Shown: piece after piece, positions 16,881-25,035 of the stretch | Layout: every line of letters begins with the position of its first letter | How positions within the stretch are numbered: position 1 is the first letter of the stretch | Source: Gudongella sp046224405 | Lineage (GTDB): Bacteria > Bacillota > Clostridia > Tissierellales > Tissierellaceae | Assembly (NCBI RefSeq): GCF_046224405.1 | Contig: NZ_JBJXRK010000010.1 | Coordinates: 1-64,000, forward strand | Direction of reading: 5' to 3' | Length of the DNA stretch: 64,000 nt | Made by a program: the position numbers and the translations under genes | The notes under the pieces: model-generated | Databases searched by the model: none | What the model saw: only the letters and a program-made list of their open reading frames with translations | Told to the model about the DNA's origin: nothing

Positions 16881-17816
16881 ATGAAAACATATATATTTGA
16901 CCCAATTCACCAGGTTGCTCTGGATGCTGCCAATGAGATAGGTGAAATTGTTAAATGGGATAATCCAGAAGTAAAAGAGTACTCTGATGCAGAAGCGATA
17001 ATCGTAAGAACAACCATAGTGGATAAAAATAGAATCGATTCAATGCCAAAGCTAAGAATAATTGCAAAGCATGGAATCGGTACTGATAATATAGATCTTA
17101 AATATGCAAAGGAAAAAGGAATATTTGTAACCAACACCCCGACAGCAAATATGACTTCAGTGGCAGAACTAGCAGTAACACTAGCACTTAGCTGTGCGCG
17201 ACAAATTCCAAGAAGTAATATGCTTACGAAAAATGGTCTTGAAATCCTTGCACCCAGAGAATTGACAGGCTTGGAATTGTCGGGAAAGACAGTAGGTCTT
17301 ATTGGTGCTGGCAGGATTGGGCAAAAGATAGGGGAAATATTCCGTGAGGGCCTTGGTATGAATTTAAGTTGCTATGATCCATACCTTAGTGAGGAGTTAG
17401 CGGACAAGCTAGGTCTAAAAAAATACGACAAGCTATTGGACATGCTAAGAGATGCAGACGTTGTATCAATATCCGTGCCCTTGACTGAATCAACAATTAA
17501 TCTTATTGCTGAAAAAGAGCTGGAAGCAATGAAAGAGACTGCAATACTTGTTAATACCGCCAGAGGTAAGATTGTCAACGAGAAGGCACTTTATGAAGCG
17601 CTATTGAATAACAGGATAAAATATGCTGCCATGGATGTGTTCGAAATTGAGCCTCCCAAGAAAGACAACCCTCTTTTGAGTCTAGATAATTTTATAGCTA
17701 CACCCCATATTGGTGCAGCAACTGAAGAAGCCCTTGTCAATATGGGCTTGACAGCAGTTGAAGAGATAAAAATGGTCTTACAAGGAAAGACACCAAGATA
17801 CATTGTAAACCAGTAA
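16881..17816 (+). CDS. D-2-hydroxyacid dehydrogenase, third of the GntR operon
   Basis: A 311-residue protein close in type to the catalytic part of D-3-phosphoglycerate dehydrogenase but without the ACT regulatory domain. VGLIGAGRIGQKIG binds NAD. Arg in NTARGKIVNE, Glu in FEIEPPK and His in TPHIGAATEEA form the active site. AGGAGATGG lies before the ATG. It is the last gene of the run and is followed by a strong terminator. It may act on a phosphorylated or short 2-hydroxy acid; serine synthesis is less likely given the neighbours. Confidence 0.88.
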   Translation: MKTYIFDPIHQVALDAANEIGEIVKWDNPEVKEYSDAEAIIVRTTIVDKNRIDSMPKLRIIAKHGIGTDNIDLKYAKEKGIFVTNTPTANMTSVAELAVTLALSCARQIPRSNMLTKNGLEILAPRELTGLELSGKTVGLIGAGRIGQKIGEIFREGLGMNLSCYDPYLSEELADKLGLKKYDKLLDMLRDADVVSISVPLTESTINLIAEKELEAMKETAILVNTARGKIVNEKALYEALLNNRIKYAAMDVFEIEPPKKDNPLLSLDNFIATPHIGAATEEALVNMGLTAVEEIKMVLQGKTPRYIVNQ

Positions 17817-17849
17817 GAATTACCCCCCCCTCATATATTATTAAACAAG

Positions 17850-17897
17850 CAATCTCACTTGGTCAAAATGCAACCAAGTGAGATTGTTTGCTTTTTT
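17850..17897 (+). terminator. terminator of the GntR-controlled operon
   Basis: 14-bp stem CAATCTCACTTGGT / ACCAAGTGAGATTG, then TTTGCTTTTTT. It lies between convergent operons. Confidence 0.9.
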
Positions 17898-17904
17898 CAA
17901 TGAA

Positions 17905-19020
17905 TCAAATGACCGTTTCAAGTCTTGAATATGGCAGATCCAGGGATCTTGCAAGGCTTTCGTAGGTGCACTTACCGTCAATGACGTTGACTCCCTCCCT
18001 CAGGCTGTTGTCAAAGTCAAGTGCCTTGTTCAGGCCATTGTCAGCCAGCTTCACAACATAAGGCAGTGTTGCATTGGTAAGGGCATAGGTTGCGGTTCTG
18101 GCATATGCTCCCGGCATGTTGGCTACGCTGTAGTGGATGACCCCATGCTTGACATACACTGGATCGTCATGGGTTGTTGCATGGTCTATTGTCTCCACAA
18201 CACCACCCTGGTCGATTGCAACATCCACAATTACAGAACCCACACGCATTGAACGGACCATATCCTCTGTAACAAGCTTGGGGGCCTTTGCTCCTGGAAT
18301 AAGGATTCCGCTTATCAGAAGGTCCGTATCCCTGATCTCCTCGGCAAGTGAAAACTCATTAAGGATGACCGTCTTGATCTTCGAGCCGTAAAGTTCATCA
18401 AGATATATCAACTTGGAGGCGCTCTTGTTTAGGACCGTCACATCCGCTCCCAAGCCTACAGCCATCTTGGTGGCGTTCATTCCAACTGTACCTGCACCGA
18501 GAATTGTAACCTTGGCGGGCTTTACTCCAGGTACCCCTGAAAGAAGTATTCCGCTGCCTCCCTTTGCCTTAGATAGAAACTCGGCTCCAACTAGCACTGA
18601 CATTCTTCCGGCAACCTCACTCATGGGTGTCAATAGGGGAAGTGACCCATCATCAAGCTGCACCGTCTCATATGCTATCCCTGTTATCCTCTTATCCAAA
18701 AGATCCTTGGCCAGCTGGGGTGCTGCAGCAAGGTGAAGATAGGTGAACAGAAGCTGTCCTTCCTTTAGTAACACAACCTCCTCAGGCTGTGGTTCCTTGA
18801 CCTTTACAATCATGTCAGAAGCCTGGAAGACCTCCTCAGCAGTCTGGACTATTTCAGCCCCAACCTTTGAATACTCCTCATCACTGAATCCGCTGCCCCT
18901 TCCAGCATCCTTCTGCACCAACACCCTGTGTCCCCTGTTTGCAAGTGTATGAACACCTGCAGGGGTCATTGCAACTCGGTTCTCATTGTTCTTTATTTCC
19001 TTTGGTACTCCGATAATCAT
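17905..19020 (-). CDS. ald: alanine dehydrogenase
   Basis: A 371-residue NAD-dependent alanine dehydrogenase, which interconverts alanine with pyruvate plus ammonia. The start MIIGVPKEIKNNENRVAMTP is diagnostic. The NAD-binding segment is VTILGAGTVGMNATKMAVGLG, and the region around the catalytic Lys and His (TYLHLAAAPQLAKDLL) is intact. Length is exactly that of the family. GGAGGG lies upstream on the minus strand. It appears monocistronic. In an amino-acid fermenter it would supply pyruvate from alanine or dispose of excess reducing power and nitrogen. Confidence 0.96.
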   Translation of the reverse strand: MIIGVPKEIKNNENRVAMTPAGVHTLANRGHRVLVQKDAGRGSGFSDEEYSKVGAEIVQTAEEVFQASDMIVKVKEPQPEEVVLLKEGQLLFTYLHLAAAPQLAKDLLDKRITGIAYETVQLDDGSLPLLTPMSEVAGRMSVLVGAEFLSKAKGGSGILLSGVPGVKPAKVTILGAGTVGMNATKMAVGLGADVTVLNKSASKLIYLDELYGSKIKTVILNEFSLAEEIRDTDLLISGILIPGAKAPKLVTEDMVRSMRVGSVIVDVAIDQGGVVETIDHATTHDDPVYVKHGVIHYSVANMPGAYARTATYALTNATLPYVVKLADNGLNKALDFDNSLREGVNVIDGKCTYESLARSLDLPYSRLETVI

Positions 19021-19135
19021 AAAAATATCCCTCCAATATTTAATTGTTTAAAGCTATAGTACAGCAACTCGCCAATGATGTAAATTCTAATATAGACTGT
19101 CATCTATTCATTGATGGAATAGAATGGTATATATT

Positions 19136-19171
19136 AAAAAAGAGTCTTACCCTTAAAAAACGTGGTAAGAC
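19136..19171 (-). terminator. terminator after the second usp gene
   Basis: On the minus strand: GTCTTACC, 12-base loop, GGTAAGAC, then TCTTTTTT. Arms are at 19144-19151 and 19164-19171. Confidence 0.8.
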
Positions 19172-19179
19172 CCCTCATA

Positions 19180-19638
19180 TCATTCTGATTCAACGTCCTC
19201 GTTGACCACCAGTACAGGACAGGGTGCATCTGAGACTACCCTCTGGGAAACTGATCCCAGGAAAAACCTCTGCACCTTTGAATATCCCCTTCTACCCATT
19301 ACTATCAAGTCTGCGTCAATGTACTTTGCATGGCTGATTATTTCTTCGTAGGGTTCTCCCACCATTATATCCTTGGTGCATACAATATCCCTACAGTTAA
19401 GTCCATCAACGAATTCATCAAGCATCCTTCTCTGCCTATCCGTCAAACCCTCGACGACCTTTCTCATGTCACCTGCATATCCAATCCCACCACCAACGGC
19501 AGTTCCAATCAACTCAGGTCTTTTCACTACTGCAAAGAACGTGATCTCACTGCCATATGTCTCAGCCACGTCAATGGCCAGCAGGGCAGCCTTCATGGAG
19601 GCAGGTGAACCGTCCACCGGTACAAGTATCCTCTTCAT
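19180..19638 (-). CDS. universal stress protein (UspA family), second copy
   Basis: A 152-residue paralogue of the protein at 5277. Start RILVPVDGSPASMKA; ATP-binding pattern G-2x-G-9x-G-S visible as GRRGYSKVQRFFLGS; ending SDAPCPVLVVNED. It is monocistronic with its own terminator. The upstream sequence on the minus strand shares the block CCTAAGGGTATATA followed by ATAGGAAG with the first usp gene, so the two are probably co-regulated. ATP-binding Usp, role in stress or stationary phase inferred. Confidence 0.92.
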   Translation of the reverse strand: MKRILVPVDGSPASMKAALLAIDVAETYGSEITFFAVVKRPELIGTAVGGGIGYAGDMRKVVEGLTDRQRRMLDEFVDGLNCRDIVCTKDIMVGEPYEEIISHAKYIDADLIVMGRRGYSKVQRFFLGSVSQRVVSDAPCPVLVVNEDVESE

Positions 19639-19682
19639 GGTCCTCCTCCAATCTTTAAAGTTTTTTTCTTCCTATTTTTTAT

Positions 19683-19707
19683 ATACCCTTAGGAAGTGAC
19701 ATTATGC
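19683..19707 (-). promoter_or_regulatory. candidate stress-type promoter of the second usp gene
   Basis: On the minus strand GCATAA (19707-19702), 13 bases, GGGTAT (19688-19683). The -35 part is weak. The -10 and flanks match the first usp promoter region closely. Confidence 0.35.
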
Positions 19708-19805
19708 ACTTTGGAAACCGGGTCCAATTTAAAGAACTGATGGAGGACGAGTATTGAAATAGCTAATTAACAACATATGTTCAATTCAAATATGGCCTCA
19801 TGCTC

Positions 19806-19834
19806 TTGTGATGTGCCTCCTTTTTTGGTATTAT
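19806..19834 (+). promoter_or_regulatory. promoter of the FMN-binding protein gene
   Basis: TTGTGA (19806-19811), 17 bases, TATTAT (19829-19834). A leader of about 68 bases follows, with a small hairpin (GGGTTTTAATGCCC). Confidence 0.55.
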
Positions 19835-19908
19835 ATTCTAGATGATGGGTTTTAATGCCCAGTAAGCCATATACATAATTTAATTACATATGAAAAGGAG
19901 AAGTGAAA

Positions 19909-21483
19909 ATGCCAAAGAGTAGAGGACTTAGTTTTATTATTATCGCTCTGGTATCAGTTGCAGTGCTGTTTATTGGAGGCAGCATGATGAACTCAGGAGG
20001 AGGAGCATTTGCAGACATACCAGACGGAGTATACGAGGGTACCAGTGATGCAGGTATGCATCCAGGCCTTAAGGTAGCGGTAACATTTGAGGGCGGAAAG
20101 ATAACCAATGTGGAGGTTGTTGAGCATAGTGAGACAGATGGAATATCTGACCCGGCCATAGAGGGAGTTCCAGCGGCTATAGTTGCAGCAAACTCAACAG
20201 AGGTTGATGTTGTATCAGGAGCAACCCTTACATCAAACGCAATTATCGAAGCCGTTAACAATGCAATAGCAGTGGCATCAGGTAATGCACCTGCAGTGGA
20301 ATATGCAGACGGAACCTACATTGGAACAAGTGACAAGGGAATGAACCCAGGGCTTAAGGTTTCAGTGACAGTTGAAGGTGGAAAGATCACAAAGGTTGAA
20401 GTCATTGAGCATGACGAGACACCTGGAATAGCAGATCCTGCAATCGAGGGAGTACCGGCAGCAATCGTTGAAGCTGGTTCACCAAGCGTAGATGTTGTAT
20501 CTGGAGCAACATTGACTTCTGAAGCAATTATGGATGCAGTTCAGAATGCACTTTCAGGAGGATCCTCAGAGGAGCCAGCTGAGGAAGAGCCTGCAGCTGA
20601 GGAACCAGACATTGCAAGCATACCAGACGGAACCTACGAGGGAGTAAGTGATGCAGGAATGCATGCAGGTCTTAAGGTAGCCGTTACAGTTGAAGGTGGA
20701 AAGATCACTAAGGTTGAAGTTTTGGCTCATGACGAGACACCTGGAATCTCAGACCCGGCAATCGAGGGAGTTCCAGCGGCAATCGTTGAGGCAAACAGCA
20801 CAATGGTTGATGTAGTGTCAGGAGCCACCTACACATCAGATGCCATAATGGAAGCAGCAAGATTTGCCCTTATGGAAGGTGCAGCAAGCGGAAATTCCGG
20901 AGCGGCAGACGGTCCTGTAACATATGTTGACGGAACCTACGAGGGTGTAAGCGATGCAGGAATGCACGCAGGACTTAAGGTTTCAGTGACGGTTGAAGGC
21001 GGAATCATAACAAACGTTGAGGTAGTGGCTCACGAAGAGACACCAGGAATATCAGACCCGGCAATCGAGGGAGTTCCAGCGGCCATTGTTGAGGCGAATT
21101 CACCAAATGTTGATGTAGTGTCAGGAGCCACCTACACATCAGATGCAATAATCGAAGCTGTCAGCCTGGCTCTTGAGGGAGCTGTTGCAGAAGCCGGAGC
21201 AGCACCTGCAGCGGAGTACACTGACGGAACCTACGAGGGAGTAAGCGATGCAGGAATGCACGCAGGCCTTAAGGTTTCAGTGACGGTTGAAGGCGGAAAA
21301 ATAACAAACGTTGAGGTAGTGGCTCACGAAGAGACACCAGGAATATCAGACCCGGCAATCGAGGGAGTTCCTGCAGCGATCGTTGCAGCAAACTCAACAG
21401 AGGTTGACGTTGTATCAGGAGCCACCTACACATCAGATGCAATAATTGAAGCTGTTGGATTTGCACTTGAGGGAGCCCGATAA
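19909..21483 (+). CDS. exported protein with five tandem FMN-binding domains
   Basis: A 524-residue protein. After one N-terminal membrane helix or signal (about 6-26) come five repeats of about 80-90 residues. Each starts DGTYEGVSDAGMHAGLKVSV-like, then an ISDPAIEGVPAAIV segment, and ends in the motif DVVSGAT. That motif fits the Dxx(S/T)GAT site on which the flavin transferase ApbE attaches FMN to Thr in RnfG/NqrC-type FMN-binding domains. All five sites are intact. The domains are joined by short Ala/Glu/Pro linkers. It would be a multi-flavin electron carrier on the outer face of the membrane. AAGGAG (19895-19900) supports the ATG at 19909 over the GTG at 19903. No apbE or membrane reductase gene is adjacent. 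Electron donor and acceptor are unknown. Confidence 0.9.
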   Translation: MPKSRGLSFIIIALVSVAVLFIGGSMMNSGGGAFADIPDGVYEGTSDAGMHPGLKVAVTFEGGKITNVEVVEHSETDGISDPAIEGVPAAIVAANSTEVDVVSGATLTSNAIIEAVNNAIAVASGNAPAVEYADGTYIGTSDKGMNPGLKVSVTVEGGKITKVEVIEHDETPGIADPAIEGVPAAIVEAGSPSVDVVSGATLTSEAIMDAVQNALSGGSSEEPAEEEPAAEEPDIASIPDGTYEGVSDAGMHAGLKVAVTVEGGKITKVEVLAHDETPGISDPAIEGVPAAIVEANSTMVDVVSGATYTSDAIMEAARFALMEGAASGNSGAADGPVTYVDGTYEGVSDAGMHAGLKVSVTVEGGIITNVEVVAHEETPGISDPAIEGVPAAIVEANSPNVDVVSGATYTSDAIIEAVSLALEGAVAEAGAAPAAEYTDGTYEGVSDAGMHAGLKVSVTVEGGKITNVEVVAHEETPGISDPAIEGVPAAIVAANSTEVDVVSGATYTSDAIIEAVGFALEGAR

Positions 21484-21506
21484 TCTAAACAATAAATAAA
21501 GAAAAA

Positions 21507-21543
21507 GAGGCTATATCACAGATAATGTGGTATAGCCTCTTTT
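21507..21543. terminator. bidirectional terminator between FMN protein and monooxygenase genes
   Basis: 14-bp stem GAGGCTATATCACA / TGTGGTATAGCCTC with one G-U pair, a T-run on the right and an A-run on the left. It can serve both convergent genes. Confidence 0.85.
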
Positions 21544-21549
21544 AAAAAA

Positions 21550-21831
21550 TCACTTAAGACCCTCGTACATGGTAATTTCCTTGCTGATCACCAGGTCCTT
21601 GGTCTTTTCACCGTAGTTGGCAAAATGCTCGGTGGTGGTGTGGTACTTGAAGTCATCTTCCGACTTGTACTTCTCATAGAGGAAGACCTTGTTTCCAGCC
21701 ATTGAAGCCTCGTAATTCAGGCATCCCGGCTCAGCCAGGCTCTTCTCGGAATTCTCCTTGATAAGCTGGATGAACTCATCCATCCTTTCAGGCCTGATCT
21801 CATACCTTACGGTTATTACATGTGCGCTCAT
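21550..21831 (-). CDS. antibiotic-biosynthesis-monooxygenase-like (ABM) small protein
   Basis: A 93-residue ferredoxin-fold protein of the ABM/YgiN group. The family pattern is seen as SAHVITVRYEIRPERMDEFI, LAEPGCLNYEA, FLYEKYKSEDDFKYH and EHFANYGE. Related proteins are quinol or heme-related monooxygenases, but many are uncharacterised. The frame is open further upstream, yet the ATG at 21831 with AAAGGGG upstream and the family start support this shorter form. It lies directly behind the Phd/Doc remnant and may share its transcript. Confidence 0.75.
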   Translation of the reverse strand: MSAHVITVRYEIRPERMDEFIQLIKENSEKSLAEPGCLNYEASMAGNKVFLYEKYKSEDDFKYHTTTEHFANYGEKTKDLVISKEITMYEGLK

Positions 21832-21847
21832 GACAAAACCCCTTTCC

Positions 21848-22090
21848 TTATCTACTATTATATAAAATCCATCGGAATAAATCCTCATCATTAATCGACC
21901 CATCTGCTATTCCAAATCCAAGTTTAATTAAATCGGCATCTGTGCAATTTAATTTGATTCCATTAATTTCAAGAAAAACAAGCATTGCTAGAATTCCTAT
22001 TCTCTTATTACCATCTGTAAAGAGATGATTATTAACAAGAAAATAGCATAACTTTGCAGCTTTATCATTTGGCCAATTCCTCAAAAGCAT
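21848..22090 (-). pseudogene. truncated Fic/Doc toxin remnant
   Basis: An 80-residue frame matching only the C-terminal two thirds of death-on-curing (Doc) proteins. The Fic core is kept (NHLFTDGNKR, matching HxFxDGNKR) and is followed by the typical LAMLVFLEINGIKL helix. Normal Doc toxins are about 120-130 residues, so roughly the first 45 are missing. The frame starts inside the end of the upstream antitoxin gene (26-bp overlap), as if a deletion fused them. The Fic motif alone might still be made, but loss of the N-terminal helices suggests decay. A short functional variant is not excluded. Confidence 0.6.
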
Positions 22091-22307
22091 CCATATACTT
22101 TGTGATTAGCTTTTCGGCAACTATATCAATATCTTGATCTTCAGCAGTCTCGTACTTTGAAATTTGACTGTATTCAATCAATATATATCTAGGTTTATTG
22201 TTTTTCATAATTACAGCTGATCCGTTCTTATCAACCATTCTTGCAACTTTTGAGAAGTTCTGATTGGCTTCGGTTATTGAAACTAGATTCTTAAGATTTA
22301 CCTTCAT
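22065..22307 (-). CDS. Phd/YefM-family antitoxin
   Basis: An 80-residue Phd/YefM-type antitoxin. VSITEANQNFSKVARMVDKNG and AVIMKNNKPRYILIEY are the DNA-binding N-terminal pattern of the family, followed by an acidic helical tail that would neutralise the toxin. GGAG directly before a TTG at 22316 makes the ATG at 22307 the better start. It is followed by a Doc toxin that appears truncated, so this may be a toxin-antitoxin pair in decay or an orphan antitoxin. Confidence 0.8.
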   Translation of the reverse strand: MKVNLKNLVSITEANQNFSKVARMVDKNGSAVIMKNNKPRYILIEYSQISKYETAEDQDIDIVAEKLITKYMDAFEELAK

Positions 22308-22482
22308 GAAATTCAACTCCTTTCTAATAATATTATACCCAAAATATAGGATAAAAACAACCTATATCGAGGGGTGGATTTCACTGCGTTTTTCTACTTT
22401 CTCCATTTCGACTTCATCTCAATTGTCATCCACCCGAAATACTGATAAACTATACACATTACCATAAAAGGAGCTGATGATA

Positions 22483-22854
22483 ATGGAAATCAAAAGATAT
22501 GAGGGAACAGGACGAATGAGCAAGGCGGTTGTACATAATGGGACAGTCTATCTGTGCGGACAGACTGCCGGTTCGGATTCCCTGGATGTAAAGGAGCAGA
22601 CTGCAGGGGTACTCCTTAAGATAGAGGAGCTCCTTAACAAGTACGGTTCAGACAAGAACCACATCCTTTCAGCGATAATCTACCTGAAGGATATAGGCCT
22701 TTTCAAGGATATGAACCAGGTTTGGGATGCCTGGGTGGAGGATGGACACGAGCCAGCCAGGGCATGTGTTGAGGCAAAGATGGCAGCAGAGAACATCCTT
22801 GTTGAGATTTCAATAGTAGCAGCTGAGAAAGAGCAGGATAAGGGGATATTCTAG
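22483..22854 (+). CDS. RidA (YjgF/YER057c) family protein
   Basis: A 123-residue RidA-family protein, which hydrolyses reactive enamine/imine intermediates formed by PLP enzymes. The C-terminal signature RACVEAKMAAENILVEISIVA includes the conserved Arg that binds the carboxylate and the Glu near the end. AAAGGAG (22467-22473) is three bases from an ATG at 22477 and nine from the ATG at 22483, so the latter is preferred. It lies before the sigma-54 regulator, separated by a strong hairpin. Its imine-deaminase role would suit a genome rich in amino acid catabolism. Confidence 0.9.
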   Translation: MEIKRYEGTGRMSKAVVHNGTVYLCGQTAGSDSLDVKEQTAGVLLKIEELLNKYGSDKNHILSAIIYLKDIGLFKDMNQVWDAWVEDGHEPARACVEAKMAAENILVEISIVAAEKEQDKGIF

Positions 22855-22861
22855 GGAAAAT

Positions 22862-22890
22862 CTATCCAGGGGGACTGTCCCCCTGGATAG
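22862..22890 (+). promoter_or_regulatory. strong hairpin between ridA-like and sigma-54 regulator genes
   Basis: Perfect 13-bp stem CTATCCAGGGGGA / TCCCCCTGGATAG with a 3-base loop. It is followed by TTTGGGG, not a real T-run, and the ribosome site of the next gene is only a few bases away. It may weaken read-through or protect the 3' end of the first message. Confidence 0.6.
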
Positions 22891-22906
22891 TTTGGGGAGA
22901 ATGATT

Positions 22907-24880
22907 ATGAAGAAGATATTATTGATAACCATGGGTGAGAATACAGGAAGGGCCCTAAGTGAACAGCTAGATGACCTTTATGGCAGCATGCTCCAGGTAA
23001 CCTGCCATCTCCTTGAAGACCTGCCAGTGCCTGAAGATGGCTATGACCTTGTGGTATTCAGCAGCAACTATGTCAGGGACCGGGCAAGCAGGTCCTTTAG
23101 CGAGAACATCAGCTACATAGTTGCCCATAGGGTTGTCAACCACAAGAACATCAGGGACCTGATAAGCCTTGAAAGGGGCTTGGAGGTTCTCTTTGTAAAC
23201 GATGGATACGAGTCAGCCACCGAGGCTATCCAGCAGCTGCAGGATCTGGGTCTTGACCATATCAAGTACTACCCATATTATCCTGGGATTCAAAAGTATC
23301 CCAGGGTTTCAACCATTGTGACACCAGGTGAAAATCAGCTGTCCCCCTATGGTGCTTCAGATTCAATAGATATAGGTTCAAGGATTCTTGGGCTGTCCAC
23401 AATTTTTGAGATCAACAATACTCTCTTTGGGAATCAGATTTCAAATCATGCCATAGCTGAAAGCTACCTCAAGGACATTGTGGAGATCTCAAAATCAATA
23501 GACAAGGCCGGCAAGGAAACCAGCGAGATCAAGGATATACTCGAGAAGATCACAAACAGTCTTGAGTTTGGGGTGGCTTTCATTGACAGTCAGGGAATCA
23601 TCCGAAGCATCAACAGCAGATTTGAAAAGATGCTGCAAATAAAAAGGATGGATGTCCTCAACAAAAGAGCATCAGACATCGAGGGCATTAACAGGATAGT
23701 GGAATCAGGTGAAAGCAGCTATGATACAAGGGTGGGAAGCAAGAACATCCATCTGGAGATGAAGGAGGTGACCTACCAGAACAGGGTGGGTCAGCTTGTT
23801 AAGGCTTACTATGACCAGGCGGGATCCTCAATGAAAGCACTGTATGAGAACAACAGGAACCTGCATGATTTTGACGACTACTACACCCTTGAGCCAGAGG
23901 TTCTGGGAATGCTTGAAAAAGCCAGAAAGTATGCCTCCACAGACGGTACGATCCTTATCCATGGAGAAAATGGAACTGGGAAGGAAATCCTCGCCCAGGC
24001 CATCCACAAGAACTCCCCCAGAAGGGACAAGGGCTTTGTGCCCATCAACATTGCCGCCATATCCTCAAACCTTGTGGAGAGTGAGCTCTTCGGCTACGAG
24101 GAGGGTACCTTCACAGGTGCCCTAAAGGGAGGTCGGGAAGGCTTGTTCCAGGTTGCGGATGGAGGGACCCTCTTCATAGATGAAATTGGAGATACCCCCT
24201 TGGATATACAGGCCAAGCTCCTGAGGGCCCTGGAGGAAAAGCGGATAAGAAGGGTTGGAGGCAGCAGGGAAGAGGCCGTTGATGTAAGGATTATCGCAGC
24301 CACCAACAGGAACCTCCTGGAAATGGTAGAGGACGGCAGCTTCAGGCAGGACCTCTTCTTCAGGCTCAACATCCTTCCCCTGGAAACCATTCCCCTTAAG
24401 GAAAGGCCAGCTGATGTGGAGCTGCTTCTTAGGATGTTTCTTAACTCCTACATGAAAAGCAGAAGTGTGAAAAACCTCAATGAGATTTTCAACAGCGAGA
24501 CCCTGGGCATACTCAAGGTCTACAGGTGGATAGGGAATGTAAGGGAGCTGAAAAACCTTACAGAGTACCTGAGCCATATTTACACCGGTGAAAAGATCAG
24601 AAGGGACGACCTTCACAGGTATATTCTGGATGATGCCAAGAAAGAAGCACAAGCGGAACCCCTTGAGACCTGGATATTGAAGCAGCTTGAAGTCCACGGC
24701 CAGGTGCCGGTTGGCAGAAGGAGATTGCTCAGCCAGGCAACAGAAATCGGCTATGATCTGGGAGAAGGACAGCTAAGAGCCCTTCTGGATGACCTTAAGG
24801 AAAGGGGTCTGGTGGAGACCGTCCGCAACAAGGGCATGATCCTAACGGAGAAGGCAAGGAAAACCAATAAAGCAGGATAA
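22907..24880 (+). CDS. sigma-54-dependent transcriptional activator
   Basis: About 657 aa. The N-terminal sensor region (1-190) is not a response-regulator receiver. A PAS-like domain follows (about 210-310, GVAFIDSQGIIRSINSRFEKM). The AAA+ domain (about 325-560) has Walker A GENGTGKE, Walker B GGTLFIDE and the sigma-54 contact loop as GTFTGA instead of the usual GAFTGA. The C-terminus looks like a winged helix (GRRRLLSQATEIGYDLGEGQ) rather than a Fis-type helix-turn-helix. A TTG (22892) and ATG (22901) are also in frame; GGGGAGA fits the ATG at 22907. A -24/-12 promoter lies directly downstream before the NhaC gene, its likely target. Confidence 0.92.
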   Translation: MKKILLITMGENTGRALSEQLDDLYGSMLQVTCHLLEDLPVPEDGYDLVVFSSNYVRDRASRSFSENISYIVAHRVVNHKNIRDLISLERGLEVLFVNDGYESATEAIQQLQDLGLDHIKYYPYYPGIQKYPRVSTIVTPGENQLSPYGASDSIDIGSRILGLSTIFEINNTLFGNQISNHAIAESYLKDIVEISKSIDKAGKETSEIKDILEKITNSLEFGVAFIDSQGIIRSINSRFEKMLQIKRMDVLNKRASDIEGINRIVESGESSYDTRVGSKNIHLEMKEVTYQNRVGQLVKAYYDQAGSSMKALYENNRNLHDFDDYYTLEPEVLGMLEKARKYASTDGTILIHGENGTGKEILAQAIHKNSPRRDKGFVPINIAAISSNLVESELFGYEEGTFTGALKGGREGLFQVADGGTLFIDEIGDTPLDIQAKLLRALEEKRIRRVGGSREEAVDVRIIAATNRNLLEMVEDGSFRQDLFFRLNILPLETIPLKERPADVELLLRMFLNSYMKSRSVKNLNEIFNSETLGILKVYRWIGNVRELKNLTEYLSHIYTGEKIRRDDLHRYILDDAKKEAQAEPLETWILKQLEVHGQVPVGRRRLLSQATEIGYDLGEGQLRALLDDLKERGLVETVRNKGMILTEKARKTNKAG

Positions 24881-24882
24881 CT

Positions 24883-24926
24883 CCCGCCAACAGTTGGATG
24901 ACATCCAACACCAGGCGGGTTTGCTT
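24883..24926 (+). terminator. terminator after the sigma-54 activator
   Basis: CCCGCC (24883-24888) and GGCGGG (24914-24919) enclose an inner TTGGATG / CATCCAA stem; TTTGCTTT follows. Confidence 0.8.
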
Positions 24927-24981
24927 TGGATAGCTTTTTTGTGAAAGCCAGTAAACAGGGGAACTCTCCTTGGAAACAAAA

Positions 24982-24998
24982 TTGGCATGGATATTGCA
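24982..24998 (+). promoter_or_regulatory. sigma-54 (-24/-12) promoter of the NhaC-dipeptidase operon
   Basis: TTGGCATGGATATTGCA matches the consensus YTGGCACGRNNNTTGCW at all but one fixed base. GG (24984-24985) and GC (24996-24997) are exactly 12 apart. It lies between the activator gene and the NhaC gene. Confidence 0.85.
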
Positions 24999-25035
24999 AT
25001 AATAAATGGCAGAAAAATAAAAGGAGAGTGATTGT

